Source: Bryocella elongata
GTDB lineage: Bacteria > Acidobacteriota > Terriglobia > Terriglobales > Acidobacteriaceae
Assembly (NCBI RefSeq): GCF_900108185.1
Contig: NZ_FNVA01000010.1
Coordinates: 26,278 to 90,277, forward strand
Direction: 5' to 3'
DNA: 64,000 bases
A program made the translations under genes and the position numbers. A model generated the notes under the pieces. That model saw only the letters and a list, made by a program, of their open reading frames with translations, was not told the DNA's origin and did no database searches. Below, piece by piece: positions 17,750-26,898 of this stretch. Position 1 is the stretch's first letter; every line of letters starts with the position of its first letter.

Positions 17750-20099
17750 GCAAGCCAAATTCGTTCCGTGGTTCGCCAAGGCCGGAGCCGCGTGCAGCAT
17801 CGTTCCGATTGCACGCTTCATCGGGCCAAATATCTTCGCCCTGAAGGGCGGCGGATATGGATGCCTGTTCACGCTGACCGGCATCGACGAAGAGGGCTTG
17901 ACCGACCAGGAATTAGAGTCGCGCATGCGCTCGATTGAAGGTGCACTGCGCGGCCTGCCAGAAGGTTCATGTCTCTATCAGTACTCCCGTGTCATGTCGG
18001 GCTATGAATTGCCGCGACAGAAGCAGTACAGCAATCCCGTCACGCAGGTTTTCGTGGACGACCGGCTAACCTTCCTTGAGAAGACCGCAGGCTTTCGACG
18101 CATCGACCTTCATTGGTGCCTCACGTTGGAGGCTTCGAAGCTGAAAGCGTTCGAGCGCAAGCCGCAGGAGAACGTCGCAGATAGCTCGCGGATGCTCGCA
18201 GAACTACAGAAAGCCGCAACGATCCTTGGAGGTCATCTGGGAAGTTTGTTGGGGCTACGATTGCTCGACAAGGCGGACGCATTCCAATTCTTTTCGTACC
18301 TCTTCAATCTCGAAGAGTGGGCCTCACAAGCGCAGCTCCGCGACGATGCGGGTGTGGACCGGCAGATTGTCAGGAATCCCGTTGCATGGCATAGCGATCA
18401 TTTACGCGTCGGTAAAAGGTATGTGCAGATGTATTCCCTCAAGACGACGCCAGAGGCATCGCGGCCCTGCCTCTTCTCCGGCTTGCTGGCACTGGATTGC
18501 GATAGCGTGCTGTGCTCGACATGGCGCCCCAAGTCCACCACCGCGGCCCGCAGCGAGATCGACGCGCAGGAAAAGTTCATCTCGTTTTTCAAAGTGGGTG
18601 TTCTGACGCGAGTAATGAGCGGGCGCGATACTGCTTCGCTTGACACAGGCGCGGGTGCGAAGGCCGCTAACAGCAGTGTCGATGACTTGAGCCTGGTCAT
18701 CCGCGAGTTGGACAAGAAGACGCAGGGAGAATACTCGCTGCGCTTGATGCTGGCGGCCAACAGCGCCGACCAGCTACGCGATACCGCGCCCGCTGTGCAT
18801 CGGATCTTCGTCGATGCACGCGCCCAGGTGATCGAGGAGACGCTTGGCAATCTATGCGCCTTCTATGCCATGTTCCCCGGCAACGGCAAGTTCAATGTCT
18901 TTCCGATGTGGCTCAGTGAAGAACATCATGCGCGGTTGTCCTCTGTGTTCGCTCCGCACATCGGCCACCCGCACTCTGAAGACCTGGACTCCGAGTACCT
19001 GAATGTCTTCGAGACACGCACACGGACGCCGTTCTTCCAAGATGTGTACGTGGAGGGCGTGCGGGTCTCGCTCATCATCGGACCTACAGGTTCAGGCAAG
19101 AGCGTGATCGGCAATGCCACCGTTGCGCTTGAGCAGAAGTATGGTGGCTTTACGTACATCTTCGACATCGGCGGCAGCTATGAAAGCGTGGTCGAGTTGT
19201 ACGGCGGTCGTGTTGACCGCATCGGCAAAGATGGTCCCCGTGTCGCCCTCTTTTCTCTGGAGCCGACCGAGGCCAACATCAAGTTCTTGTATTCGTTTAT
19301 CAAGCTGCTCTTGACCAACGGCGGCGCGAAGCTGGAACCAGAAGACGACGACGTGATCCACAAGGCCGTGCAGGACATCTACCTGCTCGACCCAGAAAAC
19401 CGCCGTCTCTCCAATCTCTTCTTGCCGAAGAAGCTTGACAGGTATCTCTCAAAGTGGGTTGGGCGAGGCGTCTACAGCGCCATCTTCGACAACGTCGAAG
19501 ACAGCCTCTCGCTCTCGCGTGTGCAGTGCTTCGACTTCCAGGGCGTCAATAACGCGCAATATGCCGACCTGATTGAGCCGCTGATGGTGTGGTTATTACG
19601 GCGCATCAACGATGTGCTCTATGACTCTGCCAATCTCGGCGTACCCAAGCACATCCTCATCGAAGAAATCTTCAGCTCTATGAAGAATCGGCAGTTGCTT
19701 GAAGGCTCTCTCGCGTCCATCAAGACCGTCCGAAAGAATCTCGGCGGCGTCACCATGATTGGACAGTCTGCGGAAGACTTGGGCGAGAACGCCGATTCCA
19801 TTGTGAACTCCTGCACGTCGTTCTTGTTTCTGAAGGATGCGACCTTCAACCGGAAACGGTATGCGGAGCTGTTCAAGATGACAGAACAGCAGCTCGCACT
19901 GTTTGAGAGCTTGCAGGACCGCGAAGCACTCTACATGCGCCGTGACGGCCTCACCAAGGTTGTTCGCCTCAATCTCGACGGTCGCAGCTATGCGACTTTC
20001 TCCACCAAGCCCAAGGACCGGGTGCGCCGGTCGAAGCTGATCGCCAAGTACGGACTCACCGAGGGCATCACGCGGTTCGCCCAGGGTGAGATCGCCTAA
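17730..20099 (+). CDS. virB4: VirB4-type T4SS ATPase, second copy
   Basis: 789 residues, the same length and domain order as the first copy. Walker A GPTGSGKS is followed by VIGNATVALEQ, and HILIEEIF forms the Walker B region. Differences are scattered substitutions, so both copies appear functional. The second copy has ALFSLEPTEANIKF where the first has NPFALEPTESNIKF. Confidence 0.95.
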   Translation: MTRANTEQAKFVPWFAKAGAACSIVPIARFIGPNIFALKGGGYGCLFTLTGIDEEGLTDQELESRMRSIEGALRGLPEGSCLYQYSRVMSGYELPRQKQYSNPVTQVFVDDRLTFLEKTAGFRRIDLHWCLTLEASKLKAFERKPQENVADSSRMLAELQKAATILGGHLGSLLGLRLLDKADAFQFFSYLFNLEEWASQAQLRDDAGVDRQIVRNPVAWHSDHLRVGKRYVQMYSLKTTPEASRPCLFSGLLALDCDSVLCSTWRPKSTTAARSEIDAQEKFISFFKVGVLTRVMSGRDTASLDTGAGAKAANSSVDDLSLVIRELDKKTQGEYSLRLMLAANSADQLRDTAPAVHRIFVDARAQVIEETLGNLCAFYAMFPGNGKFNVFPMWLSEEHHARLSSVFAPHIGHPHSEDLDSEYLNVFETRTRTPFFQDVYVEGVRVSLIIGPTGSGKSVIGNATVALEQKYGGFTYIFDIGGSYESVVELYGGRVDRIGKDGPRVALFSLEPTEANIKFLYSFIKLLLTNGGAKLEPEDDDVIHKAVQDIYLLDPENRRLSNLFLPKKLDRYLSKWVGRGVYSAIFDNVEDSLSLSRVQCFDFQGVNNAQYADLIEPLMVWLLRRINDVLYDSANLGVPKHILIEEIFSSMKNRQLLEGSLASIKTVRKNLGGVTMIGQSAEDLGENADSIVNSCTSFLFLKDATFNRKRYAELFKMTEQQLALFESLQDREALYMRRDGLTKVVRLNLDGRSYATFSTKPKDRVRRSKLIAKYGLTEGITRFAQGEIA

Positions 20100-20121
20100 C
20101 CACCGAAAGGAACAGAGAGCA

Positions 20122-20967
20122 ATGAAACCACCCTTCCTTATCTTCGTCGCCAGCAGTCTCGCCCTAGTTGCCTCCGCTGCCTCTGCCTCCGGCCCTGGTA
20201 CTTCCGACGCAAAGCATCTACAAGCGAACGCGCCACGCGCCATCACCGTGTCCGAGACGGACACGCCGCCTGTGGTCCGTGCCGGACTTTTGCAATCGAC
20301 CCTCATTCTGCTTCCCGATCAGGAGAAGGTTGCGAATGTCTTCGCTGGAGATACCGTCGATTGGGTATTCGATGGCGGACGCGTTGCATCGCGCTTCATC
20401 AGCATCAAGCCGAAGCTTGCGAACAGCACCACCGACGTTCACATCGTTTCCGATCACGGCAACGAGTACACCTTGCAGTTGCGTGAGGTCTCCGGCGACG
20501 ACGATCCCCACTTCGACTCCAAGATCTTCATTACACCTGGCGACAAAGCCGCCAAAGACCGGCTGGCCGAACTGCCTGTCTTCGTTCCCGCCGCCGAACT
20601 GGACAAAGCGAAGCAGGAAACCGCAGCCGCAAAAGCAGCCGAAGCCGCAACCTTGAAGGCTGAGCAGAGTAAAGAGGAAGCCTACCGCAGTCAGTACCCC
20701 GGCTCACTCCACTTTGACTACACGTGGGACAAGCCGAAGGGCAAGGAGCTTGGCTTGCAGGCAATCTGGCGCGATGACAAGTTCACCTACCTGCGCGGGC
20801 AGTTTCAGGAGACGCCTGCCCTGTACGAGGTGAAGGACAAGAAGCCATCGCTTATCAACTTCGATTTCGCGAATGGCCTTTATACCGTGCCCAAGAAGCT
20901 GGATAACGGTTATCTCGCCATCGGCAAACAGAAGGTTGAGTTTCACCGTACCGAGGAAGCGAGGTAG
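20122..20967 (+). CDS. virB9: VirB9/TrbG-like T4SS protein, second copy
   Basis: 281 residues from the ATG at 20122, with AAAGGA 15 nt and AGAGAG about 5 nt upstream. An in-frame start at 20086 overlaps virB4 and lacks a leader, so it was rejected. The order is signal peptide (FLIFVASSLALVASAASA), FAGDTVDWVFDGGRVASRF, Ala/Lys-rich linker, and C-terminal LYTVPKKLDNGYLAIGKQK. It forms the outer-membrane ring of the channel with VirB10. Confidence 0.88.
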   Translation: MKPPFLIFVASSLALVASAASASGPGTSDAKHLQANAPRAITVSETDTPPVVRAGLLQSTLILLPDQEKVANVFAGDTVDWVFDGGRVASRFISIKPKLANSTTDVHIVSDHGNEYTLQLREVSGDDDPHFDSKIFITPGDKAAKDRLAELPVFVPAAELDKAKQETAAAKAAEAATLKAEQSKEEAYRSQYPGSLHFDYTWDKPKGKELGLQAIWRDDKFTYLRGQFQETPALYEVKDKKPSLINFDFANGLYTVPKKLDNGYLAIGKQKVEFHRTEEAR

Positions 20968-20969
20968 TC

Positions 20970-22226
20970 ATGCCGGAGCCCAATCAGAATCTCCCTGCGA
21001 CCGTTCCCGAACAACCGGAAAGCAAGCCCCCACTGCGGAAGAGTATGCCGGTCGTTATCGCCCTAGTTGTCATCATCGGGATTATCGGAATCTCCAATCT
21101 CTCCAGCCTGTTGAGCGGCAACAAGAGGAATGCGCCAGCCAGCGCCCTGCCCATGCGTCCGGCAGCGCCGAACGCACAGCAGGTCAACAGCTTTGAGTCG
21201 CAGCAGCAGTTGCAGGCGCAACGCGATGCCGAGGCGCGGCAGCATCAGCGGGAGCTGAATGCTGCCCTCCAACAGTTGCAGCAGACGGAAGGTGCGCCCG
21301 GCCCGGAGGCCGCAGGAGCCCCGCCCATGACCGCTGCGCAGCGTTCTGCGATCTATGGTGACAGTCCAAATGCCCCGCAGCGGACTTCGAATATGTCGCA
21401 GGCCCAGGCCGAAGCCAAACAGAAGCAGCTCGCCAAAGAGAAGCAGCAGCAGGACGCCATCAATAGCGACACCGTTGCGATTGATTTCGAGCGCACCAGT
21501 CCGGCAGCCACGGCGGGGGCCGCGCAGGAGACGGCTGCTGCCGCAGCCGGCGGCGCGGCTCCAGCAAAGTCAGCCAGCGTAGATGCCAAGAAAGACAGCA
21601 AAGGCAATGCGATGGCTGGGTATGACTTCGATACCTACGATGGCCGTCTGTATCGCATCTTCGAGGGCACGGTATTGGAAGGTGTCGTGACCAATCATAT
21701 TGACGGGGGTTTCAGCGGCCCCATCATGGTGTCGCTGACGACTGACCTGTATTCCCACGATCATCAGCAGCTTCTCTTGCCGCAAGGCACACGTTTGCTT
21801 GGTTACGTGCAAAGCGTCGGCAATGCGCAGCAGCGCAAGATGTTCGTTACCTTCCACCGCGCTATCTGCCCCGATGGGTTCTCGCTGGAGTTCGCCAAGT
21901 ACATCGGCCTTGACCAGATCGGCACGACCGGACTTGCCACCAAGGTAGACCACGGCTACTTGCAGGCGTTCGCAGCCGCTGCTGCCATCGGCGGCTTAGG
22001 CGGCTTGGCGCAGATCGGAAATGGCGGAAGTGTTCTCGATCCTTCGGTACAGATTCGGAATGGCATCTCCGAGCAGTCTGCCGTGGAAGGCGAGCAGGTT
22101 TTGAATCACTTCCTCAATCGCCTGCCCATCATCACGCTCAAGGAAGGTTCCCGCGCTCGCGTGTACATCGGCACTGATCTGTTGATTCCAGCCTATGCGG
22201 AGCATCGCGTCGATCCCACGCTATAG
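20970..22226 (+). CDS. virB10: VirB10/TrbI-like T4SS core protein, second copy
   Basis: 418 residues with one membrane helix (about 28-46), a Gln/Ala-rich linker and the C-terminal TrbI domain (YRIFEGTVLEGVVTNHIDGG, GTRLLGYVQSV, AFAAAAAIGGLGGLA, GSRARVYIGTDLLIP). The linker is about 25 residues shorter than in the first copy, where most of the divergence between the two lies. It begins 2 bp after virB9. Confidence 0.92.
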   Translation: MPEPNQNLPATVPEQPESKPPLRKSMPVVIALVVIIGIIGISNLSSLLSGNKRNAPASALPMRPAAPNAQQVNSFESQQQLQAQRDAEARQHQRELNAALQQLQQTEGAPGPEAAGAPPMTAAQRSAIYGDSPNAPQRTSNMSQAQAEAKQKQLAKEKQQQDAINSDTVAIDFERTSPAATAGAAQETAAAAAGGAAPAKSASVDAKKDSKGNAMAGYDFDTYDGRLYRIFEGTVLEGVVTNHIDGGFSGPIMVSLTTDLYSHDHQQLLLPQGTRLLGYVQSVGNAQQRKMFVTFHRAICPDGFSLEFAKYIGLDQIGTTGLATKVDHGYLQAFAAAAAIGGLGGLAQIGNGGSVLDPSVQIRNGISEQSAVEGEQVLNHFLNRLPIITLKEGSRARVYIGTDLLIPAYAEHRVDPTL

Positions 22227-22239
22227 AGAGGAGCCTGCC

Positions 22240-22473
22240 ATGAATGACCGTTATGACCATCTGCTCCGCAAATCGCGCGATGCCAAGCACGGCGGCCATG
22301 ACGCATGGGCCGTGCAGTCCACCGGCGAAAAGGTAGCCGTGGCGTTCGTCCTCAATCGTGCCGATTGGTTGGCCGAGATCGATTACACGATCCCCGAAGC
22401 GATTGAACGCAGCGGGCCCGAATGGCTCGCGATCATTCCGCAGGTTGCACGGCAACTTGCAGAGGAGGAGTGA
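22240..22473 (+). CDS. Small conserved T4SS-operon protein, second copy
   Basis: 77 residues from ATG 22240, preceded by AGAGAGGAG. It shares GGHDAWAVQSTGEKVAVAFV and ARQLAEEE with the protein at 1485-1727. No known family was recognised. It sits between virB10 and the small exported protein, as in the other operon. Confidence 0.7.
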   Translation: MNDRYDHLLRKSRDAKHGGHDAWAVQSTGEKVAVAFVLNRADWLAEIDYTIPEAIERSGPEWLAIIPQVARQLAEEE

Positions 22474-22478
22474 AGGCC

Positions 22479-22685
22479 ATGCAGAGAGTCGGCGTCCATC
22501 GCTTTTGCCAGGTCTCCGGAATTCTCTCCGCCGTTGTGCTCGCCCTGCTGCTGGTGGGTACAACCTCCGGTAGAGATGCGCTTGGGTGGATCTACCTCCA
22601 GTCCGCCGAAGCGATTACAAACGCAACCCACATCCGCACTTTTCCCCTGGACAGGTTGGACCCGACCTGCCCGCAGTGCATGTAG
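22479..22685 (+). CDS. Small exported T4SS-operon protein with CPQC tail, second copy
   Basis: 68 residues. A hydrophobic N-terminal segment (GILSAVVLALLLVGTTS) precedes a C-terminal LDRLDPTCPQCM. Only this tail is shared with the protein at 1242-1472. The stop of the preceding gene and this start are 5 bp apart, so the two are probably translationally coupled. Confidence 0.65.
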   Translation: MQRVGVHRFCQVSGILSAVVLALLLVGTTSGRDALGWIYLQSAEAITNATHIRTFPLDRLDPTCPQCM

Positions 22686-22709
22686 TTCAACCCAATGACA
22701 GGAGGGTTT

Positions 22710-23495
22710 ATGAAACTCACTCTCAGCAAGCGTCGCAAGTGGCTTATCGGAGGCGCGGCGGTGTTGCTCACAGCAACTCCCAGCTTCGCCTTGTTCGGCA
22801 TCGGTGACATTGTGTTCGATCCCACCAGCTATGCCAGTCTTGTATCGCAACTGACGACTCTTCAGACGCAATACAACATGCTGAAGAACAACATTACGCA
22901 CTTCTCGGCCAAGCAGCAGTGGCAGACGACGCTGCATGCTCTTGAGAACGTGAACGTCGCCAATATGTTCGGCGAGACAGCGGGTATGAGCATTGCGCTC
23001 AATACCAATTCGCCGGGTGCATCGAGTACGGCATGGAAGGCGGCCACCGTCACCATGAACGGCAGTGCGCCGACTTACCTCGCCAGCCAGTCTCTCGGCA
23101 GCTCCCGCAGCTCGCAACTGGCGATGATCGAGACGGCCGATTCGGTCTCTCCCGACTGCCTTACCGCCGTGGGCCAGTACCGCGCCGCACGCAGCGAGAA
23201 TGCTACGGCGAACAGCTCGCTTCTGTCGCAACAGTTCGACGGTGGCGACAGCACCAACAGTGAGGTACAGCAGCTCAATCTCCTGAATGCCGCCGAGGCG
23301 CAGAGATTGAGCGAGATGCAATCACAAGGCACGTTGCACGCCTGCCTTGCTTCGCAGATGACGGTCGCGAACATGGAGCGTCGTAACGCCCACGTCGAAG
23401 ACCTCAACACCGCCGTCTTCGTCCAGCAGCAACGTTCCGTCAACGACACCAGCGCCGCCAACGAAAGCGGCACCTGGGATAGCTATCTGCCCTAA
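22710..23495 (+). CDS. virB5: VirB5/TrbJ-like T4SS protein, second copy
   Basis: 261 residues, the same length as the first copy. The signal peptide is followed by LFGIGDIVFDPTSYASLVSQ and the same pattern of cysteines and Asn/Gln-rich helices. The start at 22710 follows AGGAGGG by 4-5 nt. Confidence 0.85.
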   Translation: MKLTLSKRRKWLIGGAAVLLTATPSFALFGIGDIVFDPTSYASLVSQLTTLQTQYNMLKNNITHFSAKQQWQTTLHALENVNVANMFGETAGMSIALNTNSPGASSTAWKAATVTMNGSAPTYLASQSLGSSRSSQLAMIETADSVSPDCLTAVGQYRAARSENATANSSLLSQQFDGGDSTNSEVQQLNLLNAAEAQRLSEMQSQGTLHACLASQMTVANMERRNAHVEDLNTAVFVQQQRSVNDTSAANESGTWDSYLP

Positions 23496-23507
23496 GCGGA
23501 GACCGCG

Positions 23508-23777
23508 ATGTTGAAAGCGATCAATACCAAAATCCTGCTCGCCATCCTCGCGGCTCTCACCGCGATTGGTGGCGCGCTCACCTACCAGCGGCACGAGGCG
23601 GCGAAAGCCGCCGCTGCCGCCGCCAAAGCTGCGGCCATCCTCCAGCAACAGCAGAAGGAAGCCGAGGACCGCAAGGCCGAGGATGAGGCGTTCCGGCAGC
23701 GTGTCGAAGCGGCCAAGAAGAAGCACAACTCCGCTGCCGCACATGAAGGCAAGAGCTGGCAGAAGTACATCCCGTAA
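23508..23777 (+). CDS. Small T4SS-operon membrane protein (virB7 position), second copy
   Basis: 89 residues: a membrane segment (LLAILAALTAIGGALTY), then an Ala-rich helix and a charged coiled coil ending WQKYIP. An extra Ala/Lys block (about residues 31-42) makes it 7 residues longer than the first copy. Confidence 0.75.
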   Translation: MLKAINTKILLAILAALTAIGGALTYQRHEAAKAAAAAAKAAAILQQQQKEAEDRKAEDEAFRQRVEAAKKKHNSAAAHEGKSWQKYIP

Positions 23778-23801
23778 CTGTGACCGAGGGAGAGTAGCGA
23801 T

Positions 23802-24719
23802 ATGGTTTCCGTGGCGTTGTTAGCACAAGCACTGCCGAGCACAAGTTCCGGGGTCGATTGGCTCTATCAGTTCACCAACAACCTGACCAATCTCACCACG
23901 CAGAATGGCGGCGCACTCTCGCAACTGGGATTGACGGAGCTGGCCTGCATCTCTCTCTTCACGCTCATCAGTCTGGTCATTAACTGGAATACCACCAGCA
24001 TGACGTTTCGCTTTCACGCTCAGCCGGTCCACGCAGGCGATCTCGTCAACTTCCTGTTGCGACTTATCATTTGCTGCCTGCTTGAGAACTACTGGGTGAA
24101 CCCTTTCCCCGGCGCGAGCTTCGGCATCAACCACTTCTTCTCGTACATCGCGCAGGCGATGGTGGCGGCCTTCGACCAGCATTCGCTCGATAATCTCCTG
24201 CAGCTCTTCAAAACGGCTGGCGATAATACCGCGATGCCGTCGCTCACGGCTCCGGTGCAGATCCTTTGCTACTTCGTTGTGCAAGCACTTCTCGGCATCG
24301 CGTCCGCCATCCTGTTTGTCATCAATTGCAGCGCCTTCATCCTCTATGGCGTGACGGCTCTATTTGGTCCCGTCTTCATCCCTTTGCTGATGACCAAGAC
24401 CTTTCGGGCAAAGTTCTTTCACTTCCTTGACGTGCTGATTAGCTTCGCCATGATTCGCGCTGTCGCAGCGGCGTTCATCTTTGTTTGGGGCGGCTTTATG
24501 AACGCCTTTATCCAGCAGACATTCAACGGAACTTACTCCATGGAAATGTGGCTTGCGAACCTCATTCCGTGCATCATGGTATTCGTCGCATTCATCGTGA
24601 ACATGCTCTTCATTCCGAGCATGACTCAAGCAATCTTCGGTGGGGCGGCTGGAATGGCTGAAAGCATCACGAAAGTTGCTGGCACGGCTGCATCGTTAGG
24701 AATGTCAGGAGGAGGATAA
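23802..24719 (+). CDS. virB6: VirB6/TrbL-like T4SS inner-membrane protein
   Basis: 305 residues with five or more hydrophobic segments, including LACISLFTLISLVINW, LVNFLLRLIICCLL, LLGIASAILFVINCSAFILYG and LIPCIMVFVAFIVNMLF. This is the VirB6/TrbL inner-membrane channel component. The ATG at 23802 follows GAGGGAGAGTAGCG. It ends with a Gly-rich tail (GMSGGG). It is the complete counterpart of the truncated gene at 1-154. Confidence 0.85.
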   Translation: MVSVALLAQALPSTSSGVDWLYQFTNNLTNLTTQNGGALSQLGLTELACISLFTLISLVINWNTTSMTFRFHAQPVHAGDLVNFLLRLIICCLLENYWVNPFPGASFGINHFFSYIAQAMVAAFDQHSLDNLLQLFKTAGDNTAMPSLTAPVQILCYFVVQALLGIASAILFVINCSAFILYGVTALFGPVFIPLLMTKTFRAKFFHFLDVLISFAMIRAVAAAFIFVWGGFMNAFIQQTFNGTYSMEMWLANLIPCIMVFVAFIVNMLFIPSMTQAIFGGAAGMAESITKVAGTAASLGMSGGG

Positions 24720-24724
24720 GGCCC

Positions 24725-24907
24725 ATGTTCGACTACGCCCTACAAGTCATATTTGTTCGTCGCATATTGCGGCTGCGGGTCGTCAGATTGGCGATTGTTC
24801 TCATCCTTCTCGGTTCTGCTGTAGCCGGAGTTATCTACACCTACGTGATTTTGCAAGCGGTTGAGCAAAGGAGCCATTCCCATGTCCACACGCACAGTAG
24901 TCCATGA
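24725..24907 (+). CDS. Small single-pass membrane protein in the T4SS operon
   Basis: 60 residues with one strong membrane helix (VVRLAIVLILLGSAVAGVIYTYVI) and a His/Ser tail (HSHVHTHSSP). AGGAGGATAAGGCCC precedes it. It overlaps the start of virB8 by 26 bp. No family was recognised. Confidence 0.6.
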   Translation: MFDYALQVIFVRRILRLRVVRLAIVLILLGSAVAGVIYTYVILQAVEQRSHSHVHTHSSP

Positions 24908-25664
24908 GCAACACCTAACGCCGGAGCAAGCATTGCTCACGGATCAGATTGGCAATGAGGTCTACGCCTCACATTATGCTGAGCGCAAAGCCTACCGCAT
25001 CATCCTCACCTGTGGAACAGTCCTGCTTTGCGGCTCCATGTGGCTCAATCTCTCGCTGGCCCGCCGTCCACTGGTAAACCGCTACATCCGCATCGACGAG
25101 ATGGGGCGCGCCCAGGCGATCCAGTACAGCGATTTGAGCTACAGCCCGCGCGAGGGAGAGGTACGAACCTATCTCACCGATTGGGCGAACTACCGCTACA
25201 CGATCAGCCGCGACACCATCGCCAAGAAGTACCCCCTCAACTACTACTTCCTGTCCGGCAATCTCGCTTCGCAGTTGATGACAGAAGACAATGCCAACCA
25301 CCTTGTTTCTCAGGTGGTCGGCGGCCAGATCGAGCAAAGCGATGTGGAGGTGAAGAACGTCACCATCACGTCCATGTCGCAAGAGACCGTGCAAGGTGCT
25401 TTGATGGCGCGTGGCACGGCATTGCTGGCGTTCGATAAGCTGTATTCTCCCAGCCACTCGCATCAGCCGAGGGCCGAGCACTGGATGCTCAGTCTGACCT
25501 ATTATCTGAATCCCAAACAGGTCAGCGACCAGGCCAAGATTTACCCGCAATATGAGTTCATCAATCCATTGGGATTGACCATCACCGAGTTCCACGAAAA
25601 CCGCGTCTCGGTTGATCCCATTACTCGCGGCACCGTCGCAACGACCGATGGGGGAGTTCGATGA
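24882..25664 (+). CDS. virB8: VirB8/TrbF-like T4SS protein
   Basis: 260 residues: a cytoplasmic N-terminus, one membrane helix (about residues 44-62, IILTCGTVLLCGSMWLNLSL) and a periplasmic VirB8 domain with REGEVRTYLTDWANYRYTIS and YYLNPKQ. ATG 24882 has AAAGGAG at 24867-24873. VirB8 is the assembly and nucleation factor of the inner-membrane complex. Confidence 0.85.
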   Translation: MSTRTVVHEQHLTPEQALLTDQIGNEVYASHYAERKAYRIILTCGTVLLCGSMWLNLSLARRPLVNRYIRIDEMGRAQAIQYSDLSYSPREGEVRTYLTDWANYRYTISRDTIAKKYPLNYYFLSGNLASQLMTEDNANHLVSQVVGGQIEQSDVEVKNVTITSMSQETVQGALMARGTALLAFDKLYSPSHSHQPRAEHWMLSLTYYLNPKQVSDQAKIYPQYEFINPLGLTITEFHENRVSVDPITRGTVATTDGGVR

Positions 25665-25720
25665 GACTTCCTGGCAAAGCATCATCCACGCGACCCTGCC
25701 AGCCGGGACCAGTGGTTGCG

Positions 25721-25888
25721 CTATTTAGAAGGTGTGAGGTTTTCCTGCGTCACCTTGCGAACCTCGCGCAATTCGTCGAGTCCCATGCGTTCGAGGATGG
25801 CTTTGGCGCGCTTCTTTGCTCGGGAGCGGCTGGCCTTGGTCATCAGTTCGTTGGCGATACTGTCGTACGAGATGGTCTTGATTGCCAT
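25721..25888 (-). CDS. Small basic protein encoded antisense between virB8 and virB11
   Basis: 55 residues starting MAIKTISYDSIANELMTKAS, followed by a Lys/Arg-rich helix (RSRAKKRAKAILERM) and ending ENLTPSK. It has an AAAGGA about 5 nt before the ATG (coding strand). Third codon positions are strongly G/C, unlike the competing frames. It looks like a small DNA-binding or antitoxin-like protein, but no family was recognised. It is the only minus-strand gene inside the plus-strand T4SS operon. Confidence 0.62.
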   Translation of the reverse strand: MAIKTISYDSIANELMTKASRSRAKKRAKAILERMGLDELREVRKVTQENLTPSK

Positions 25889-25917
25889 AGCGTCCTTTCT
25901 GGCGGGTTGGTGGTTCG

Positions 25918-26898
25918 ATGAGCTTCGATCTGATATTACCGTTCTTTCCCGACGAGCTGCGAACGCTCTTGTTGGACCCGTCCATCTCCGATCTCATGAT
26001 TAACGGGACCACCGGCGTCTACGCGGATCGTGGCGGCGTGGTGGAGCATATCGTGCTCTCCACTCCCTACTCCAACGACCGCTTGCAAGCAGCCATCGAG
26101 CGTGTCGCCCGCCTGCTTGGACAAGACCTCACCAGCCAGAATCCCATCCTCAATACCCGCCTGCCGGACGGCTCCCGAGTCGCCGTCGTCGGCTCGCCAT
26201 CATCCATCAATGGTCCGACGTTCACGGTACGGAAATTCAACCGCTGGTTTACCTCCGATGAGCTGATTGCATCGGGCAGTCTGCCGGTGGAGATCCGAGA
26301 TGTTGTTGTCGGCTTCATTGGAGAGCGGAAGAACGGCATCATCAGCGGTGGAACTGGGAGTGGGAAGACGACTTTGATGAAAGCCTTGCTCGACCATGTG
26401 CCGATGCAGGAACGGCTCATCGTCATTGAGCAGCCCGCCGAGCTAAAGATAGCCCATCCGAACGCCGTTCGATGGGAAGCAGTTGAGGCCATTCCAGGTC
26501 AGGTTGCCGTGACTCCAAGCCAGCTTGTTGCCGCCGCACTGCGGCATCGTCCCGACCGCATCATCATGGGCGAGATACGCGATGAATGCGGCTATGACTT
26601 GCTGCAAGCGATGAACACGGGGCACGGTGGAACGCTCTCCACCATCCATGCCAAGAGCGCGTGGGACGCGCTGAATCGGCTCTCCGATCTCGCTCTAAGC
26701 GCGCGACCGAATCTCAACCATTCTTTCGTGCGTTCGGAGACTGCCGAGGCCATCGACTTTGTTCTGTACTGCGAGCGCGACCATGCGGGCCGACGCAGGG
26801 TACGCGAGCTGATTCGTGTGACGGGTTACAGCCACGCGGATCAGTCCTTCCAGACCGAGGAGATCTATCGCGCTCCCTCTGCGGCAGCGGCGGCTTGA
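25918..26898 (+). CDS. virB11: VirB11/TrbB-type T4SS ATPase
   Basis: 326 residues. Walker A GGTGSGKT is at residues 144-151, followed by the Asp/His-box region (LIVIEQPAEL) and Walker B (RPDRIIMGEIRD). The GHGGTLSTIHAKSA motif is typical of secretion ATPases. It acts as a hexameric traffic ATPase at the inner membrane. It is separated from virB8 by 253 bp containing a small antisense gene. Confidence 0.95.
   Translation: MSFDLILPFFPDELRTLLLDPSISDLMINGTTGVYADRGGVVEHIVLSTPYSNDRLQAAIERVARLLGQDLTSQNPILNTRLPDGSRVAVVGSPSSINGPTFTVRKFNRWFTSDELIASGSLPVEIRDVVVGFIGERKNGIISGGTGSGKTTLMKALLDHVPMQERLIVIEQPAELKIAHPNAVRWEAVEAIPGQVAVTPSQLVAAALRHRPDRIIMGEIRDECGYDLLQAMNTGHGGTLSTIHAKSAWDALNRLSDLALSARPNLNHSFVRSETAEAIDFVLYCERDHAGRRRVRELIRVTGYSHADQSFQTEEIYRAPSAAAAA

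Noticed and set aside
25661..26012. Plus-strand frames between virB8 and virB11
   Set aside because: They lack ribosome sites and overlap the better-supported antisense gene at 25721-25888.
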